A stretch of DNA of 33,031 nt from Halanaerobium saccharolyticum (GCF_003053565.1 NZ_QAXS01000036.1:1-33031); one strand, 5' to 3'. Positions 5,799 to 14,758 are shown, counted from the first letter of the stretch. Program-made: numbers and translations. The notes: generated from the letters alone by a model not told the origin.

Positions 5799-7397
5799 TT
5801 ATTGATTAGTTTTCTGTCTTAATTCTTTATTAACCTCAGTAAAAGCACACTTTGCTATTCTATTGCGGATAATCATTTTATCCTTACTGCTTAAAAGCTG
5901 AACTCCAGGGAAAATACACTTATTAACCTTAATTACTGCTTCATCCGATGCAGTCAGCTGTTCTTCCAGTTCTTCAATCTCTAAATCAAGTTCTGCTTTT
6001 CTCTTTTCCAATTCATCGCGGGTAACTTTTAATTTAGAAAACATTTCTTTTTTATTGGCAGGTAATTTAATTCCCTTTTCTTTCATTGAGTTTAAAAGGT
6101 CAACACTTTTATTTACCTTATCCAGATTGTCCTCAACAGTCTCCAGCTCATCTTTAGCTGCTTTAAAATTCTTGCGCAGTTCAGGCTCCAGTCCAATTTC
6201 TATATATGTTTTTGTAGCCAGACTCGATCCTATCATATTTGCTTCAATCACATTTTGGGCCATAACCCTTCCACCAACAATTAAACCTTTGCCGCCACTT
6301 ACAACAACACTGTCTTTAGCAGTAACCTGGCTGTGCATTACTGCCTCGTGGACTCTAACATTATTGGCCTTAATTTCTGCATTTTCAACAAAACGGGCGT
6401 TGACATCACCTTTGGCAGTGATTTCACCCTTATTTCTGCCCAGAAACCCCTTCTTAATTAAAACACTGCCTCCACTTTCTATTTTAGCAGCTCCTACATT
6501 ACCTGCAACCTCTACATCACCGGAGGCCTTAACTATAAAACCTTCTCTAAGATCACCATTAATTTTAACACTGCCTACAAAATCAATATTCCCCTCTTCT
6601 AAATCAACATCACCATTAACCTGGTAAACAGGGTTAATCGATATCTTTTTTCCATCACGAACTATCTGCCCATCTTTGGCAGCATAAACACTCTTATCTT
6701 TTTTGACAGTGTTTTTAGCTCGAGGAAGTTTTACAGATTTAGGTGCTGGAGGCTTAATCTCTTCTCCAAATACATCTGTACCTGCCTCACCGGGTGTTGG
6801 ATCGACCACTGTGACAATTTTTTCTCCCCGGCGAACATTATTAATTAAATTTTTAGAATGAAAATCCATTGTTCCATCTTCTCGCAGAGTACCAATATTA
6901 TTCTCTTTTTCTTCAAATTGATAGATCAAATATCCATCTTCACCAGGAGTGGCTTTTTCTCCTTCAGCAATAATTTCTTTGCTGACCGGCTGCCTGTTTT
7001 TTAAGACTCTTTTTATTTTATCATCTTTAATTCCATAACTTATCTTCTTAGCTGCCAGCATTTTTTTAAGATCTTCAAAGTTAATTTCTTTACCATCCCG
7101 GCCGGGAGTAAAATCTAATAAAACCTTTAATTTATCATTAGAGACTTCAATTTCTACTTGATCATCTTCAGAAGGAAGATTGATATTTTCAGCAATCTTA
7201 AACCACTCTTTTGACTGGCCTTTGAGTTCATTTATTATTTTCTCATAATCAGCATCCATTATATTGTTTTTTTCAAGGAAGTTTTCAATTTCCATCAAAT
7301 CTGGATTACTATCTGGCCTGAACTTTAGAAGTACATCATCTTCTGTAAATTTAAGCAGACAATTTTTGTCTTTTCTATCAACCTGCTCTTCACTCAC
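5799..7397 (-). CDS. fapA: FapA family (DUF342) flagellar assembly protein A
   Basis: A 532-residue protein of the FapA/DUF342 family, usually near 500 residues and often found in flagellar or polar-growth loci; its biochemical role is not settled. After an N-terminal region, GEKATPGEDGYLIYQF and VVDPTPGEAGTDVFGEEI are family hallmarks. A run of short repeats at about 270-400 (SGDVEVAGNVG, SGGSVLIKKG, AKGDVNARF) indicates a beta-helix, followed by a coiled coil (about 410-485). The start is GTG 7397, with AGGTAGG 9 bases upstream. It follows fliA by 20 bases, and flgF follows it. Confidence 0.9.
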   Translation of the reverse strand: MSEEQVDRKDKNCLLKFTEDDVLLKFRPDSNPDLMEIENFLEKNNIMDADYEKIINELKGQSKEWFKIAENINLPSEDDQVEIEVSNDKLKVLLDFTPGRDGKEINFEDLKKMLAAKKISYGIKDDKIKRVLKNRQPVSKEIIAEGEKATPGEDGYLIYQFEEKENNIGTLREDGTMDFHSKNLINNVRRGEKIVTVVDPTPGEAGTDVFGEEIKPPAPKSVKLPRAKNTVKKDKSVYAAKDGQIVRDGKKISINPVYQVNGDVDLEEGNIDFVGSVKINGDLREGFIVKASGDVEVAGNVGAAKIESGGSVLIKKGFLGRNKGEITAKGDVNARFVENAEIKANNVRVHEAVMHSQVTAKDSVVVSGGKGLIVGGRVMAQNVIEANMIGSSLATKTYIEIGLEPELRKNFKAAKDELETVEDNLDKVNKSVDLLNSMKEKGIKLPANKKEMFSKLKVTRDELEKRKAELDLEIEELEEQLTASDEAVIKVNKCIFPGVQLLSSKDKMIIRNRIAKCAFTEVNKELRQKTNQ

Positions 7398-7417
7398 TTT
7401 TAATTACCTACCTCTCA

Positions 7418-8164
7418 TTAGAAAAAATATTCTTTTGATCTACTCAGCATTCCCCTTAAGCGCCGGACTGCCTGACTATGCAGCTGAGAAACTCTTGCCG
7501 CAGACAGCTCCATCACTTCTGCAATCTCAACCTGAGTTAGTTCTTCATAATAATATAAAGATAAAACCAGTTTTTCCTTTTTGGACAGCATTTCAATTTT
7601 CTCGGACAGTAAATTAACTGCTTCCTCATCTGAAAGTTTATCAACAGCCTGATCAAGATCAGCAGCAATTAGCTCTATCAACTCAGCACCATCAAAATCC
7701 TGGGATAATGAAATCCAGTTGGCCAGCTGACTGTGTCTTTCAATAGTATTTAATCTCTTTTTATTAATTCCTGTGAGTTCAGTTAGTTCTTCCTGTCCTG
7801 GCTCTCTACCGGTTTTTGCTTTAAAGCTTTCTCTCTGCTCTTCTACTCTTTTTAATTCTCTGCGCATATTATCCGGCAGCCAGTCCTTACTTCTTAAATA
7901 GTCATAAATTTCTCCCTTAATTCTCGGCAGGGCAAAAGTAGAAAATTCCACTCCTCTTTTAAAATCAAATTTTTCTACCGCCTCAATTAAACCTATTATG
8001 CCGTAACTTTCCAGATCTTCAGATTCAATCTGGTCGGGAAGCATGATTATAATTCTTCCCACAGCATATCTAACCAGGCCCAGATGTTTTAAAATAATTT
8101 CTTCTCTAGCCTGCTGATTATCATCCAGTCTGTATTTTTTCCAGAGTGCCTTATCTAAAGCCAT
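7418..8164 (-). CDS. fliA: Flagellar sigma factor sigma-28 (FliA/SigD)
   Basis: A 248-residue sigma-70 family protein of the FliA/SigD/WhiG group, which directs transcription of late flagellar and chemotaxis genes. Region 2 is seen in HLGLVRYAVGRI, DLESYGIIGLIEAVEKFD and FSTFALPRIKGEIYDYLRSK (about 27-92). Region 3 holds TGREPGQEELTELTGI, and region 4 ends with the helix-turn-helix LTQVEIAEVMELSAARVSQL (about 210-230). Length is normal for the family. The ATG at 8164 has AAGGA 8 bases upstream. No flgM anti-sigma gene is nearby. Confidence 0.95.
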   Translation of the reverse strand: MALDKALWKKYRLDDNQQAREEIILKHLGLVRYAVGRIIIMLPDQIESEDLESYGIIGLIEAVEKFDFKRGVEFSTFALPRIKGEIYDYLRSKDWLPDNMRRELKRVEEQRESFKAKTGREPGQEELTELTGINKKRLNTIERHSQLANWISLSQDFDGAELIELIAADLDQAVDKLSDEEAVNLLSEKIEMLSKKEKLVLSLYYYEELTQVEIAEVMELSAARVSQLHSQAVRRLRGMLSRSKEYFF

Positions 8165-8188
8165 AATAATCTTCCTTTAGCAAATTTA

Positions 8189-8563
8189 TTAGTTATTATT
8201 CTGCTGATAATCAAATTCTTCTGGATTAAATGCCGAAAAGTCTTCGCTCTCAAAATCATTTTCAACTGCAGATTCTGCAAAATCCTGCTCTGCCTCCACT
8301 TCTTCTCCAGTTTTATTCTGCTCCGCCTCAGAAACAGCCTCTTCTTTTTGAGTCTGGTCAGCTTCTGGCTCGAACTCAGCCTCTGAACCATAGTTTTTAA
8401 TTAGAAAATAACTGAGCTGAAGAAATAAAGTCATCAGCGTGGTATAAATCAAAAATTTAAGGCCGAGATAAAATACTACTTCCAGACTGCGGCGAATAGA
8501 TAGATTATAAATTACTGCAGCTGCATATGTAATTAGCCCGATGATAAGTGAATTTACCACCAT
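8189..8563 (-). CDS. Small membrane protein with a long acidic tail, function unknown
   Basis: A 124-residue protein I do not recognise. Two hydrophobic segments (about 4-21 and 30-55) are joined by the short basic loop NLSIRRS. From residue 58 on it is an Asp/Glu/Gln/Asn-rich, probably disordered tail (SEAEFEPEADQTQKEEAVSE and onward) with almost no basic residues. The positive-inside rule would put the loop in the cytoplasm and the tail outside. Its ATG directly abuts the stop of the PilZ gene (TAGATG) with AAAGG 10 bases upstream, so it is translationally coupled. fliA follows 24 bases later. The context suggests a flagellar accessory role, which remains inference. Confidence 0.75.
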   Translation of the reverse strand: MVVNSLIIGLITYAAAVIYNLSIRRSLEVVFYLGLKFLIYTTLMTLFLQLSYFLIKNYGSEAEFEPEADQTQKEEAVSEAEQNKTGEEVEAEQDFAESAVENDFESEDFSAFNPEEFDYQQNNN

Positions 8564-9205
8564 CTAACTCAAACCTTTTTTACGACTTTTCCGCTGATAG
8601 GCAAAAATCCACTGAATAATTGCTTCCCTCTGCTCGCGCTCAATTTCAATAAATTGAACACCATAATTATTGAGCTCATCATTTTCTCGCTGGCTTCTGA
8701 CAATTTTTGCTTTAATAAATTCTTTTGGAGCTAAAATATTTTTCAAACAGATTAAAATTTCTTCACCCTTGTCGAATTTCTTTTTCAGCTGCATCTGAAT
8801 ACCCCCACCACTTATATCAAGCAGCCGAGCTGCAGAAATTTTCTTTGGATATTTTTGATCATCAACCATCTGATAAACATCAACTGTAACGGTAACATCA
8901 AGCCTGAAATAATCACGCCTCTGAATTCTGGTAACCGAGTCAGATCTTTCGATTAAAAGTAATGGTATTGGTTTATTTGTTCTTTTTAAAATTTTAGATT
9001 TAAATTTATAGGCTGCCCGATCAGTAGTATAATAAACATTAACTGGCTGATTTAATCTGAGTGGAAGTGGTGCTCCCTCCCGATAAAGGCCGGTAATCAC
9101 TACTCCAGCTTTCAAAAAATCGGCAACCTTGCTTAAATAGTTTCCCTGATAGGAACCTGATAAAACTTCTATCTCAAGTTTTTGATTAACCTCTAACTCT
9201 TTCAT
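8564..9205 (-). CDS. YcgR-like PilZ-domain c-di-GMP receptor
   Basis: A 213-residue cytoplasmic protein with the two-domain layout of YcgR/DgrA (MotI) flagellar brakes. An N-terminal YcgR-type beta domain (about 1-92) is followed by a PilZ domain. The c-di-GMP-binding RxxxR is R97-R101 (RRDYFR) and the second motif is D130-x-S132-x-x-G135 (DISGGG), so ligand binding should be intact. In related bacteria such proteins slow or stop the motor by contacting MotA or the switch. It lies 17 bases after flhG and abuts the acidic-tailed membrane protein gene. Confidence 0.9.
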   Translation of the reverse strand: MKELEVNQKLEIEVLSGSYQGNYLSKVADFLKAGVVITGLYREGAPLPLRLNQPVNVYYTTDRAAYKFKSKILKRTNKPIPLLLIERSDSVTRIQRRDYFRLDVTVTVDVYQMVDDQKYPKKISAARLLDISGGGIQMQLKKKFDKGEEILICLKNILAPKEFIKAKIVRSQRENDELNNYGVQFIEIEREQREAIIQWIFAYQRKSRKKGLS

Positions 9206-9222
9206 ATTCTCAACTCCATCAA

Positions 9223-10116
9223 CTATTTAACATGTTTATTAAAAAAGCCTACCATTTTGTAGAAATAACTTTTTACTCCTTTTGCCTGCTGTTCTTTTTC
9301 CTCACCGGTTATTTTTCTGGCCAGCTTTTCAAAATCTCTGGCAGCTTTCCGATTCGAAAATATTTCAGCATAAGGTTTTTGTTTGCGCAGTGCGGCACTA
9401 ATCTTGCGATCATGAGCTATACTGCCAATTAAAGTTAAATCTAGATCCAGGTAATTTTTTACTGTTTTGATTATTCTTTTTGCTGTTTTTTGTGCATCTT
9501 TTTCGTCTTCAGTCTGATTAATAACCATTTTAATTGGTTTATTGTAATCGTGATTGGCCAAAATTTTGATTAAACTGTAGCTGTCCATAACTGAAGTAGG
9601 TTCGGTAGTTAAGAGGAGAACCAACTCTTCTGCAGCCAGAATTGTATTAACTATACTTTTAGCTGCTCCTGCTCCCAGGTCAATTAAAAGGTAATCATAA
9701 TTTTCTTCAATCTGATCACCAAGAGCTATCAACTTCTGCATGGCGTCATTTTGAATGTCAATAAAACTGTCGTCACCGGTAATTCCACTTAAAAGTTTAA
9801 TCCCGGCCGGCCCTTCGATCACAGCATCTTCCAGACTGCATTCTCCCCGCAGAAGGTGGCCCATGTCATAATTAGGCTGCACTCCCAGCATAATATCCAG
9901 ATTAGCCATCCCTATATCACTGTCAATGATCAGAACCTCTTTGTCCAATTGGCGGAGATTATAGGCAAAATTGACTGTAAAGGTTGATTTACCTACCCCA
10001 CCTTTACCACTGGCAACTGCAATAGTTCTGGTTGATGAGGTATTGAATTCAGTTAATTCAACATTTCCTTTTTTCTCCTGCATAATCTCTTTCAGTTTGG
10101 CTGCCTGACTACGCAT
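9223..10116 (-). CDS. flhG: Flagellar number regulator FlhG (MinD-like ATPase)
   Basis: A 297-residue MinD/ParA-type ATPase that works with FlhF to set flagellar number and position. The deviant Walker A GKGGVGKST is at 37-45, followed by DSDIGMANLDIMLG and the switch DLGAGAAKSIV. The N-terminal RSQAAKLKEIMQEKK segment resembles the peptide by which FlhG stimulates FlhF. The start is placed at ATG 10116, whose bases overlap the flhF stop (ATGCGTAG). A longer frame reaches 10191 but would overlap flhF by 83 bases and add an atypical N-terminus. Confidence 0.93.
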   Translation of the reverse strand: MRSQAAKLKEIMQEKKGNVELTEFNTSSTRTIAVASGKGGVGKSTFTVNFAYNLRQLDKEVLIIDSDIGMANLDIMLGVQPNYDMGHLLRGECSLEDAVIEGPAGIKLLSGITGDDSFIDIQNDAMQKLIALGDQIEENYDYLLIDLGAGAAKSIVNTILAAEELVLLLTTEPTSVMDSYSLIKILANHDYNKPIKMVINQTEDEKDAQKTAKRIIKTVKNYLDLDLTLIGSIAHDRKISAALRKQKPYAEIFSNRKAARDFEKLARKITGEEKEQQAKGVKSYFYKMVGFFNKHVK

Positions 10117-11434
10117 TGAAATCACCAAATAGGTAGCTGAAGATTTCATCCGCTCCTGCTGTATCCAGATCTTCCGGGACGTCCTGGCCACAGGTTAAAT
10201 AAGAAAGCGGTAAATCATAATTTGCTTTAATATTAATAATATCTCCATAACTACTTGTTTCATCAAGTTTTGTCAGCAGAGCCCTGTCAGGTTTAAGTAC
10301 AGAGAATTTAGAAACAATGCTGCGCAGATCACTGCTTTTCGTGTTCAGGCTTAAAAGCAGATGAACTTCATCAATCAGACTGTGGTCAGCAAAATCTTTT
10401 AATCTCCCCAGCTGTGATTCATCCTTCCAGCTGCTGCCAGGAGTATCTATCAAAATTAAGTCACAATTTCTAAACTGACCGGCTATCATTTCTTCCAGCT
10501 TAGAACTGCTGTAGCAGACTGCAAAAGGAATATCTATAATTTCACTGTAAGTCTGCAGCTGTTCAACAGCAGCTATCCGGTAGGTATCAGCTGTAATTAA
10601 ACCAACATTTTTATTTTTATCTACTGCAAAATGAGCAGCAATCTTGGCCATAGTAGTTGTTTTTCCTACTCCAGTTGGACCAATAAACGAAACAACCTTT
10701 TGTTCAGATTTTAATTTAATTTCTTCGTTCTCGGAAAAATAAATAGCTAAAAATTCTTTTAAACGGCTTTCAAAATTTTCTTCACTACTGGCAGAAGTTT
10801 TAATATCCATTTCTTTTAAAAAGAGATTAACATTTCTGCTCTCTACTCCCTGATCCAGAAGATAATTATATAATTGATTGCTGTTATTTAAGCTTTTATT
10901 ATTCTTTCGGGTATTTTTTTGATTAAATTTATTCTGCAGTTTTTGAGCAGCTGTCAGATTCTGCTGTTTTTCCAGCTCACCGGCAAAAGATTTTTGCTTT
11001 GGACTCTTTGTTTTATCTTCTTTACTTTTCGTTTTTTTCTTATCCCTGCTGTCTTTAGTTTTAATCTCTTCTGCAGCAGCGGAATCTGCAGCAGTTTTTA
11101 GATCGTCGATAAATTCTTTGATTGCATTTTTGTTTTCAGGATCTTCACTTGCCGTTTTAGGAATTTCAGCCCTGTCGACTTTTTTGCTCTTTCTGTTGTA
11201 ATTTGAAATTTGAACAACATCTTCAGCATCCTGTGCATTTTCTGCGGTCTCTGAAGCTGAACCTTTGCTTTCCAGAGCAGCAACAACCTCAAAGACTTCT
11301 CTGCCGAAAAAGCCAAAAAAACCGCCTTTTTTTGATTTTCTTTTATTTACAATCACAGCTTCCGGTCCAAGATCAGCTTTGACCTGAAAAATTACATCCT
11401 GCATTGTTTCGCCTGTATATTTTTTTACCTTCAT
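10109..11434 (-). CDS. flhF: Flagellar placement GTPase FlhF, with an altered G3 motif
   Basis: A 441-residue SRP-type GTPase that recruits early flagellar parts to the assembly site. The N-terminal B domain starts MKVKKYTGETMQDVIFQVK. A long Lys/Glu-rich linker (about 55-185) and an N domain precede the G domain: GPTGVGKTT (252-260), DTYRIAAVEQL (283-293) and TKLDE (388-392). The usual DTAGR of motif G3 reads DTPGSS (330-335), replacing the conserved Ala and Arg. The length is typical. It is followed by its regulator flhG with overlapping stop and start. Confidence 0.95.
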   Translation of the reverse strand: MKVKKYTGETMQDVIFQVKADLGPEAVIVNKRKSKKGGFFGFFGREVFEVVAALESKGSASETAENAQDAEDVVQISNYNRKSKKVDRAEIPKTASEDPENKNAIKEFIDDLKTAADSAAAEEIKTKDSRDKKKTKSKEDKTKSPKQKSFAGELEKQQNLTAAQKLQNKFNQKNTRKNNKSLNNSNQLYNYLLDQGVESRNVNLFLKEMDIKTSASSEENFESRLKEFLAIYFSENEEIKLKSEQKVVSFIGPTGVGKTTTMAKIAAHFAVDKNKNVGLITADTYRIAAVEQLQTYSEIIDIPFAVCYSSSKLEEMIAGQFRNCDLILIDTPGSSWKDESQLGRLKDFADHSLIDEVHLLLSLNTKSSDLRSIVSKFSVLKPDRALLTKLDETSSYGDIINIKANYDLPLSYLTCGQDVPEDLDTAGADEIFSYLFGDFNA

Positions 11435-11436
11435 AT

Positions 11437-13506
11437 TTAGTTAACAACCCCCTGAACCTGTAGTTCAACATCAGATTCCAGTTCATTAAAAGAGAGTACT
11501 GTCAGATCGGAAAAAGTTCGATGTACCATTTCTTTAATTGGCCTTCTGATCATTGGTGAGGTTAATAAAATTGGTTCCTTACCCTGTTCTAATAACTGTT
11601 TTGCCTGCTGAACTATACTGTTAATTAAGTTCTGAGCCTCAGCCGGCTGTAAGGATAAATAATTACCCTGATCAGACTGCTCTAAGGAATTTGCCAGTTT
11701 TTCTTCTTTCTGTGGATCTATAGTAAAGACATTTAAGTTGTTAGCCTGATCAGTAAACTGATTACTAATCTGTCTGGATAACCCCTGACGTACATATTCG
11801 GTTAAAATTGTTTGATCTTTGGTCCGACCAGCGTGATCGGCCAGGGTTTCTAAAATCAAGACTAGATTTTTAATCGGGATATTTTCCCAGAGTAAATTCT
11901 GTAATATTTTTTGAATTTCTCCCAGATTCATTAGATCCGGCATTAATTCATCAACTACAGCCTGATTATCCTCTTTTACATTATCAATTAATTTTTTAAC
12001 TTCTTCTCTACCCAGCAGCTCGTAGGCATGTGATTTAATAACCTCTGTTAAGTGAGTAGCCATAACCGATCCCGGATCTACAACAGTATAATTTGCCATT
12101 TCAGCTCTTTCCCGCTGCTCGGCTTCAATCCAGATTGCCGGAGTACCAAATGCTGGCTCTTCTGTATCTATACCCTCAATATCTTCAAAAGTATCTCCCG
12201 GGTCCATTGCCAGGTATTTATCAGCAAATAACTGATATTCACTTATTTCCACACCCTGCAGCTTTATTTTATAGGTATTTGGTTGCAGCTGCAGATTATC
12301 CACAATTCTAACTGGAGGTAGGATAATCCCTAAATCCATTGCAATCTGCTTTCTGATATTGGCAACTCGATCTAAAAAGTCTCCTCCCTGTTCAGGTAGA
12401 ACAAGTGAAATCAAATTATAACCAACTTCAATTTCAAGTTTATCAACTTTTATCAGCTGTTTAATCTCCTGTTCCTTCATCTCCTGTTTTTCTTCCGGGC
12501 TCAGCTCAGATCTTTCTTTTTTCTTTTCAGGAGGAGCTTCAACCTGAGCAGTTCTAATAATCAAATAGCCCATAGTAGCAATAAATACTGCCAGCACTAA
12601 AAATGGAATAGTCGGTAAACCAGGAACAAAACCCAGAATCATTAGAACTCCAGCCGCTATAAAAAGGGCTTTGGGCTGTTTTAAAAGCTGCTCTGTCATT
12701 TCATTACCCATATTATTATCTGAGGCAGCTCTGGTTACAACCATACCGGTGGCTGTAGAAATTAACAATGCAGGAATCTGTGAAACCAGACCATCACCAA
12801 CAGTTAAAAGAATATAAGTTTGAGAGACTTCTGCTACACCCATCCCCTGCTGCATCATTCCAATTACAAGTCCACCTATAATATTTATAAAAGTAATAAT
12901 AATACCTGCTATGGCATCACCTTTAACAAATTTACTGGCACCATCCATTGCTCCATAAAAGTCTGCTTCCTGTCTAATTTTTTCTCTTTCTCGTTTTGCT
13001 TCATGTTCATCTATGATACCGGCATTTAAGTCAGCATCAATACTCATCTGCTTACCGGGCATTGCATCCAGGGTAAATCGAGCCGCTACCTCGGCAACTC
13101 TTTCTGCACCCTTGGTGATTACTATAAATTGGATGACTACCAGGATTAAGAAGATAATCAAACCAACTACATAGTTTCCGCCGACAACAAAGTCACCAAA
13201 ACTCATAATGATTTCTCCAGCATAACCCTGGCCCAGAATTAATCTGGTTGTAGATACATTAAGACCCAGCCTGAATAAAGTTGCAAAAAGCAGCAGGGAA
13301 GGGAAAACTGAAAGATCGAGTGGCTCTGTTGTATAAATGCTTACCAGAATAACAACCATCGAGAAGGTTATATTTGCAGCCAGCAGCATATCTAAAAGCA
13401 TAGTTGGCAGAGGAATGATAAACATTACAATTATTCCAACAACCATTAGAGCAAAAATTATATCCGTATTTTTTGTTATATTTGTAAAAGCTGCAGTATT
13501 ATCCAC
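11437..13506 (-). CDS. flhA: Flagellar export gate protein FlhA
   Basis: A 689-residue protein, the ion-conducting and cargo-sorting platform of the flagellar type III export gate. The N-terminal half (to about 320) holds the transmembrane helices and the conserved loop AARFTLDAMPGKQMSIDADL with NAGIIDEHEA. After a charged linker (EAPPEKKKERSELSPEEKQE region) the cytoplasmic domain includes LQPNTYKIKLQGVEI and the HAYELLGREEVKKLID segment. The start is a GTG at 13506, with GGAGG 13 bases upstream, rather far. It has a possible promoter of its own in the preceding gap. Confidence 0.97.
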   Translation of the reverse strand: MDNTAAFTNITKNTDIIFALMVVGIIVMFIIPLPTMLLDMLLAANITFSMVVILVSIYTTEPLDLSVFPSLLLFATLFRLGLNVSTTRLILGQGYAGEIIMSFGDFVVGGNYVVGLIIFLILVVIQFIVITKGAERVAEVAARFTLDAMPGKQMSIDADLNAGIIDEHEAKREREKIRQEADFYGAMDGASKFVKGDAIAGIIITFINIIGGLVIGMMQQGMGVAEVSQTYILLTVGDGLVSQIPALLISTATGMVVTRAASDNNMGNEMTEQLLKQPKALFIAAGVLMILGFVPGLPTIPFLVLAVFIATMGYLIIRTAQVEAPPEKKKERSELSPEEKQEMKEQEIKQLIKVDKLEIEVGYNLISLVLPEQGGDFLDRVANIRKQIAMDLGIILPPVRIVDNLQLQPNTYKIKLQGVEISEYQLFADKYLAMDPGDTFEDIEGIDTEEPAFGTPAIWIEAEQRERAEMANYTVVDPGSVMATHLTEVIKSHAYELLGREEVKKLIDNVKEDNQAVVDELMPDLMNLGEIQKILQNLLWENIPIKNLVLILETLADHAGRTKDQTILTEYVRQGLSRQISNQFTDQANNLNVFTIDPQKEEKLANSLEQSDQGNYLSLQPAEAQNLINSIVQQAKQLLEQGKEPILLTSPMIRRPIKEMVHRTFSDLTVLSFNELESDVELQVQGVVN

Positions 13507-13526
13507 TAAAAAAATTAACCTCCATC

Positions 13527-13542
13527 AATTTATGCATAAATT
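13527..13542. repeat. Perfect 16-bp palindrome in front of flhA
   Basis: AATTTATGCATAAATT reads identically on both strands. It lies in the 113-base gap between flhB and flhA, about 20-35 bases downstream of the candidate -10 box at 13561-13566. The position suits a repressor operator or an mRNA hairpin, but its AT-richness makes chance possible. Confidence 0.35.
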
Positions 13543-13560
13543 TAAACATAAGTTATCATT

Positions 13561-13589
13561 ATTATATCAACTATCAGGGCAAATTAAAA
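13561..13589 (-). promoter_or_regulatory. Possible internal promoter with extended -10 before flhA
   Basis: On the minus strand TGATATAAT (13569-13561) is a perfect extended -10 element. The hexamer 17 bases further upstream (TTTTAA, 13589-13584) matches the -35 consensus at only three positions, which extended -10 promoters tolerate. It would start near 13554 and serve flhA and the downstream genes including fliA. Confidence 0.4.
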
Positions 13590-13619
13590 CAACAAATAGG
13601 AATTAATATATTAATCTCC

Positions 13620-14678
13620 TTAATTTCTATTTTGAAATATTTTTGCCAGAATTTCGGCTACCGCCTGATAAAGTTCAACCGGAACCTGATCCCCAATTTC
13701 TGTCATCTTATTCAGGGAGCGAGCGAGTGGTTTGTTTTCAATAATTTCCACTTCTGCTTCTCTGGCTTTTTCTTTTATTTTTTGTGCAACAAAATCTTCT
13801 CCCTTGGCAACAACTACCGGAGCTTCCATCTCATCTAAATCATATTCTAAAGCAACAGCTATATGGGTCGGGTTGGTAATTACTACATCAGCATCCTTAA
13901 CAGAAGACATCATCCGATTCATACTCATCTCCCGCTGCCTCTGCTTCCGCTGCTGCTGGATCATCGGATCTCCTTCCATCTCTTTTCTTTCCTGTTTAAC
14001 CTCATATTTGGACATTTTAAGATCCTTATTGTGCTGCCAGCGCTGATAAAGTAAATCCAAAACCCCAAGCATGATTAAGGCTGCAATAATTGCAAATCCC
14101 ATTTGAGAAATCAGCCCGGCAATGGCTGCCAGCGACTGATCTAGCCCCTGATCTATACTTTTTTCAAATACATCAAGATTATTCATTAAAAAGCGGTAGG
14201 CAATAGCAGCAATTACCGCCAGCTTAAATAGTGATTTTAGTAATTCCACAAAGCCCTTGAGAGAAAATATATTTTTAGCGCCCTTAATCGGATCCACTTT
14301 TTTTAAATCCGGAACTAAAGGCTTAGTTGTAAAGAGAGCTCCAACCTGTAAAAAATTAACCAGAATTCCGGCTGCAGCTGTAACTATCATAATTGGATAA
14401 ATTGTTTCTACTACTGAAAAAAAGGCATCATATAATATATTAAAAGCCATATTGATTGTAAAGGGTTCAATAATTAGATTTTTAAAATAATACTGAATCT
14501 GTTCCAGAACCCCAAAAAATATCTGCTGCATTAAAAAATAGAGAAACATAAAACTTGCCAGCAGGGTAAAAGCCTGACTGATCTCTTTTCCTTTGGCTAC
14601 ATTCCCTTCCTCCCTGGCATCCCGTTTCCGTTTGGGAGTGGCTTCTTCTGTTTTCTCTCCAGTTCCATTATCGGCCAT
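13620..14678 (-). CDS. flhB: Flagellar export substrate-specificity switch FlhB
   Basis: A 352-residue export gate protein. The N-terminus GEKTEEATPKRKRDAREEG is the family signature. Four hydrophobic segments follow (about 35-60, 80-112, 143-165, 185-210), then the cytoplasmic domain with the autocleavage motif NPTH at 269-272 within ADVVITNPTHIAVALEY. FlhB cleaves itself between the Asn and Pro, and with FliK switches export from rod/hook to filament proteins. The ATG at 14678 has AAGGAG 8 bases upstream. A gap of 80 bases separates it from fliR. Confidence 0.97.
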   Translation of the reverse strand: MADNGTGEKTEEATPKRKRDAREEGNVAKGKEISQAFTLLASFMFLYFLMQQIFFGVLEQIQYYFKNLIIEPFTINMAFNILYDAFFSVVETIYPIMIVTAAAGILVNFLQVGALFTTKPLVPDLKKVDPIKGAKNIFSLKGFVELLKSLFKLAVIAAIAYRFLMNNLDVFEKSIDQGLDQSLAAIAGLISQMGFAIIAALIMLGVLDLLYQRWQHNKDLKMSKYEVKQERKEMEGDPMIQQQRKQRQREMSMNRMMSSVKDADVVITNPTHIAVALEYDLDEMEAPVVVAKGEDFVAQKIKEKAREAEVEIIENKPLARSLNKMTEIGDQVPVELYQAVAEILAKIFQNRN

Positions 14679-14758
14679 AATATTAACTCCTTCTGCTCAG
14701 TACTAAAAAATCAGGACCACTATCAATTCTTGTTGATTCCAGTAAATAATCAGCCCCG

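Noticed and set aside
6055-6627. 190-codon plus-strand frame within fapA
   Set aside because: Antisense shadow of the real fapA frame: no ribosome site, no plausible protein, and the minus strand encodes a well-recognised family.
10117-10191. Upstream extension of flhG
   Set aside because: It overlaps flhF by 83 bases and adds residues unlike other FlhG proteins; the ATG overlapping the flhF stop fits better.
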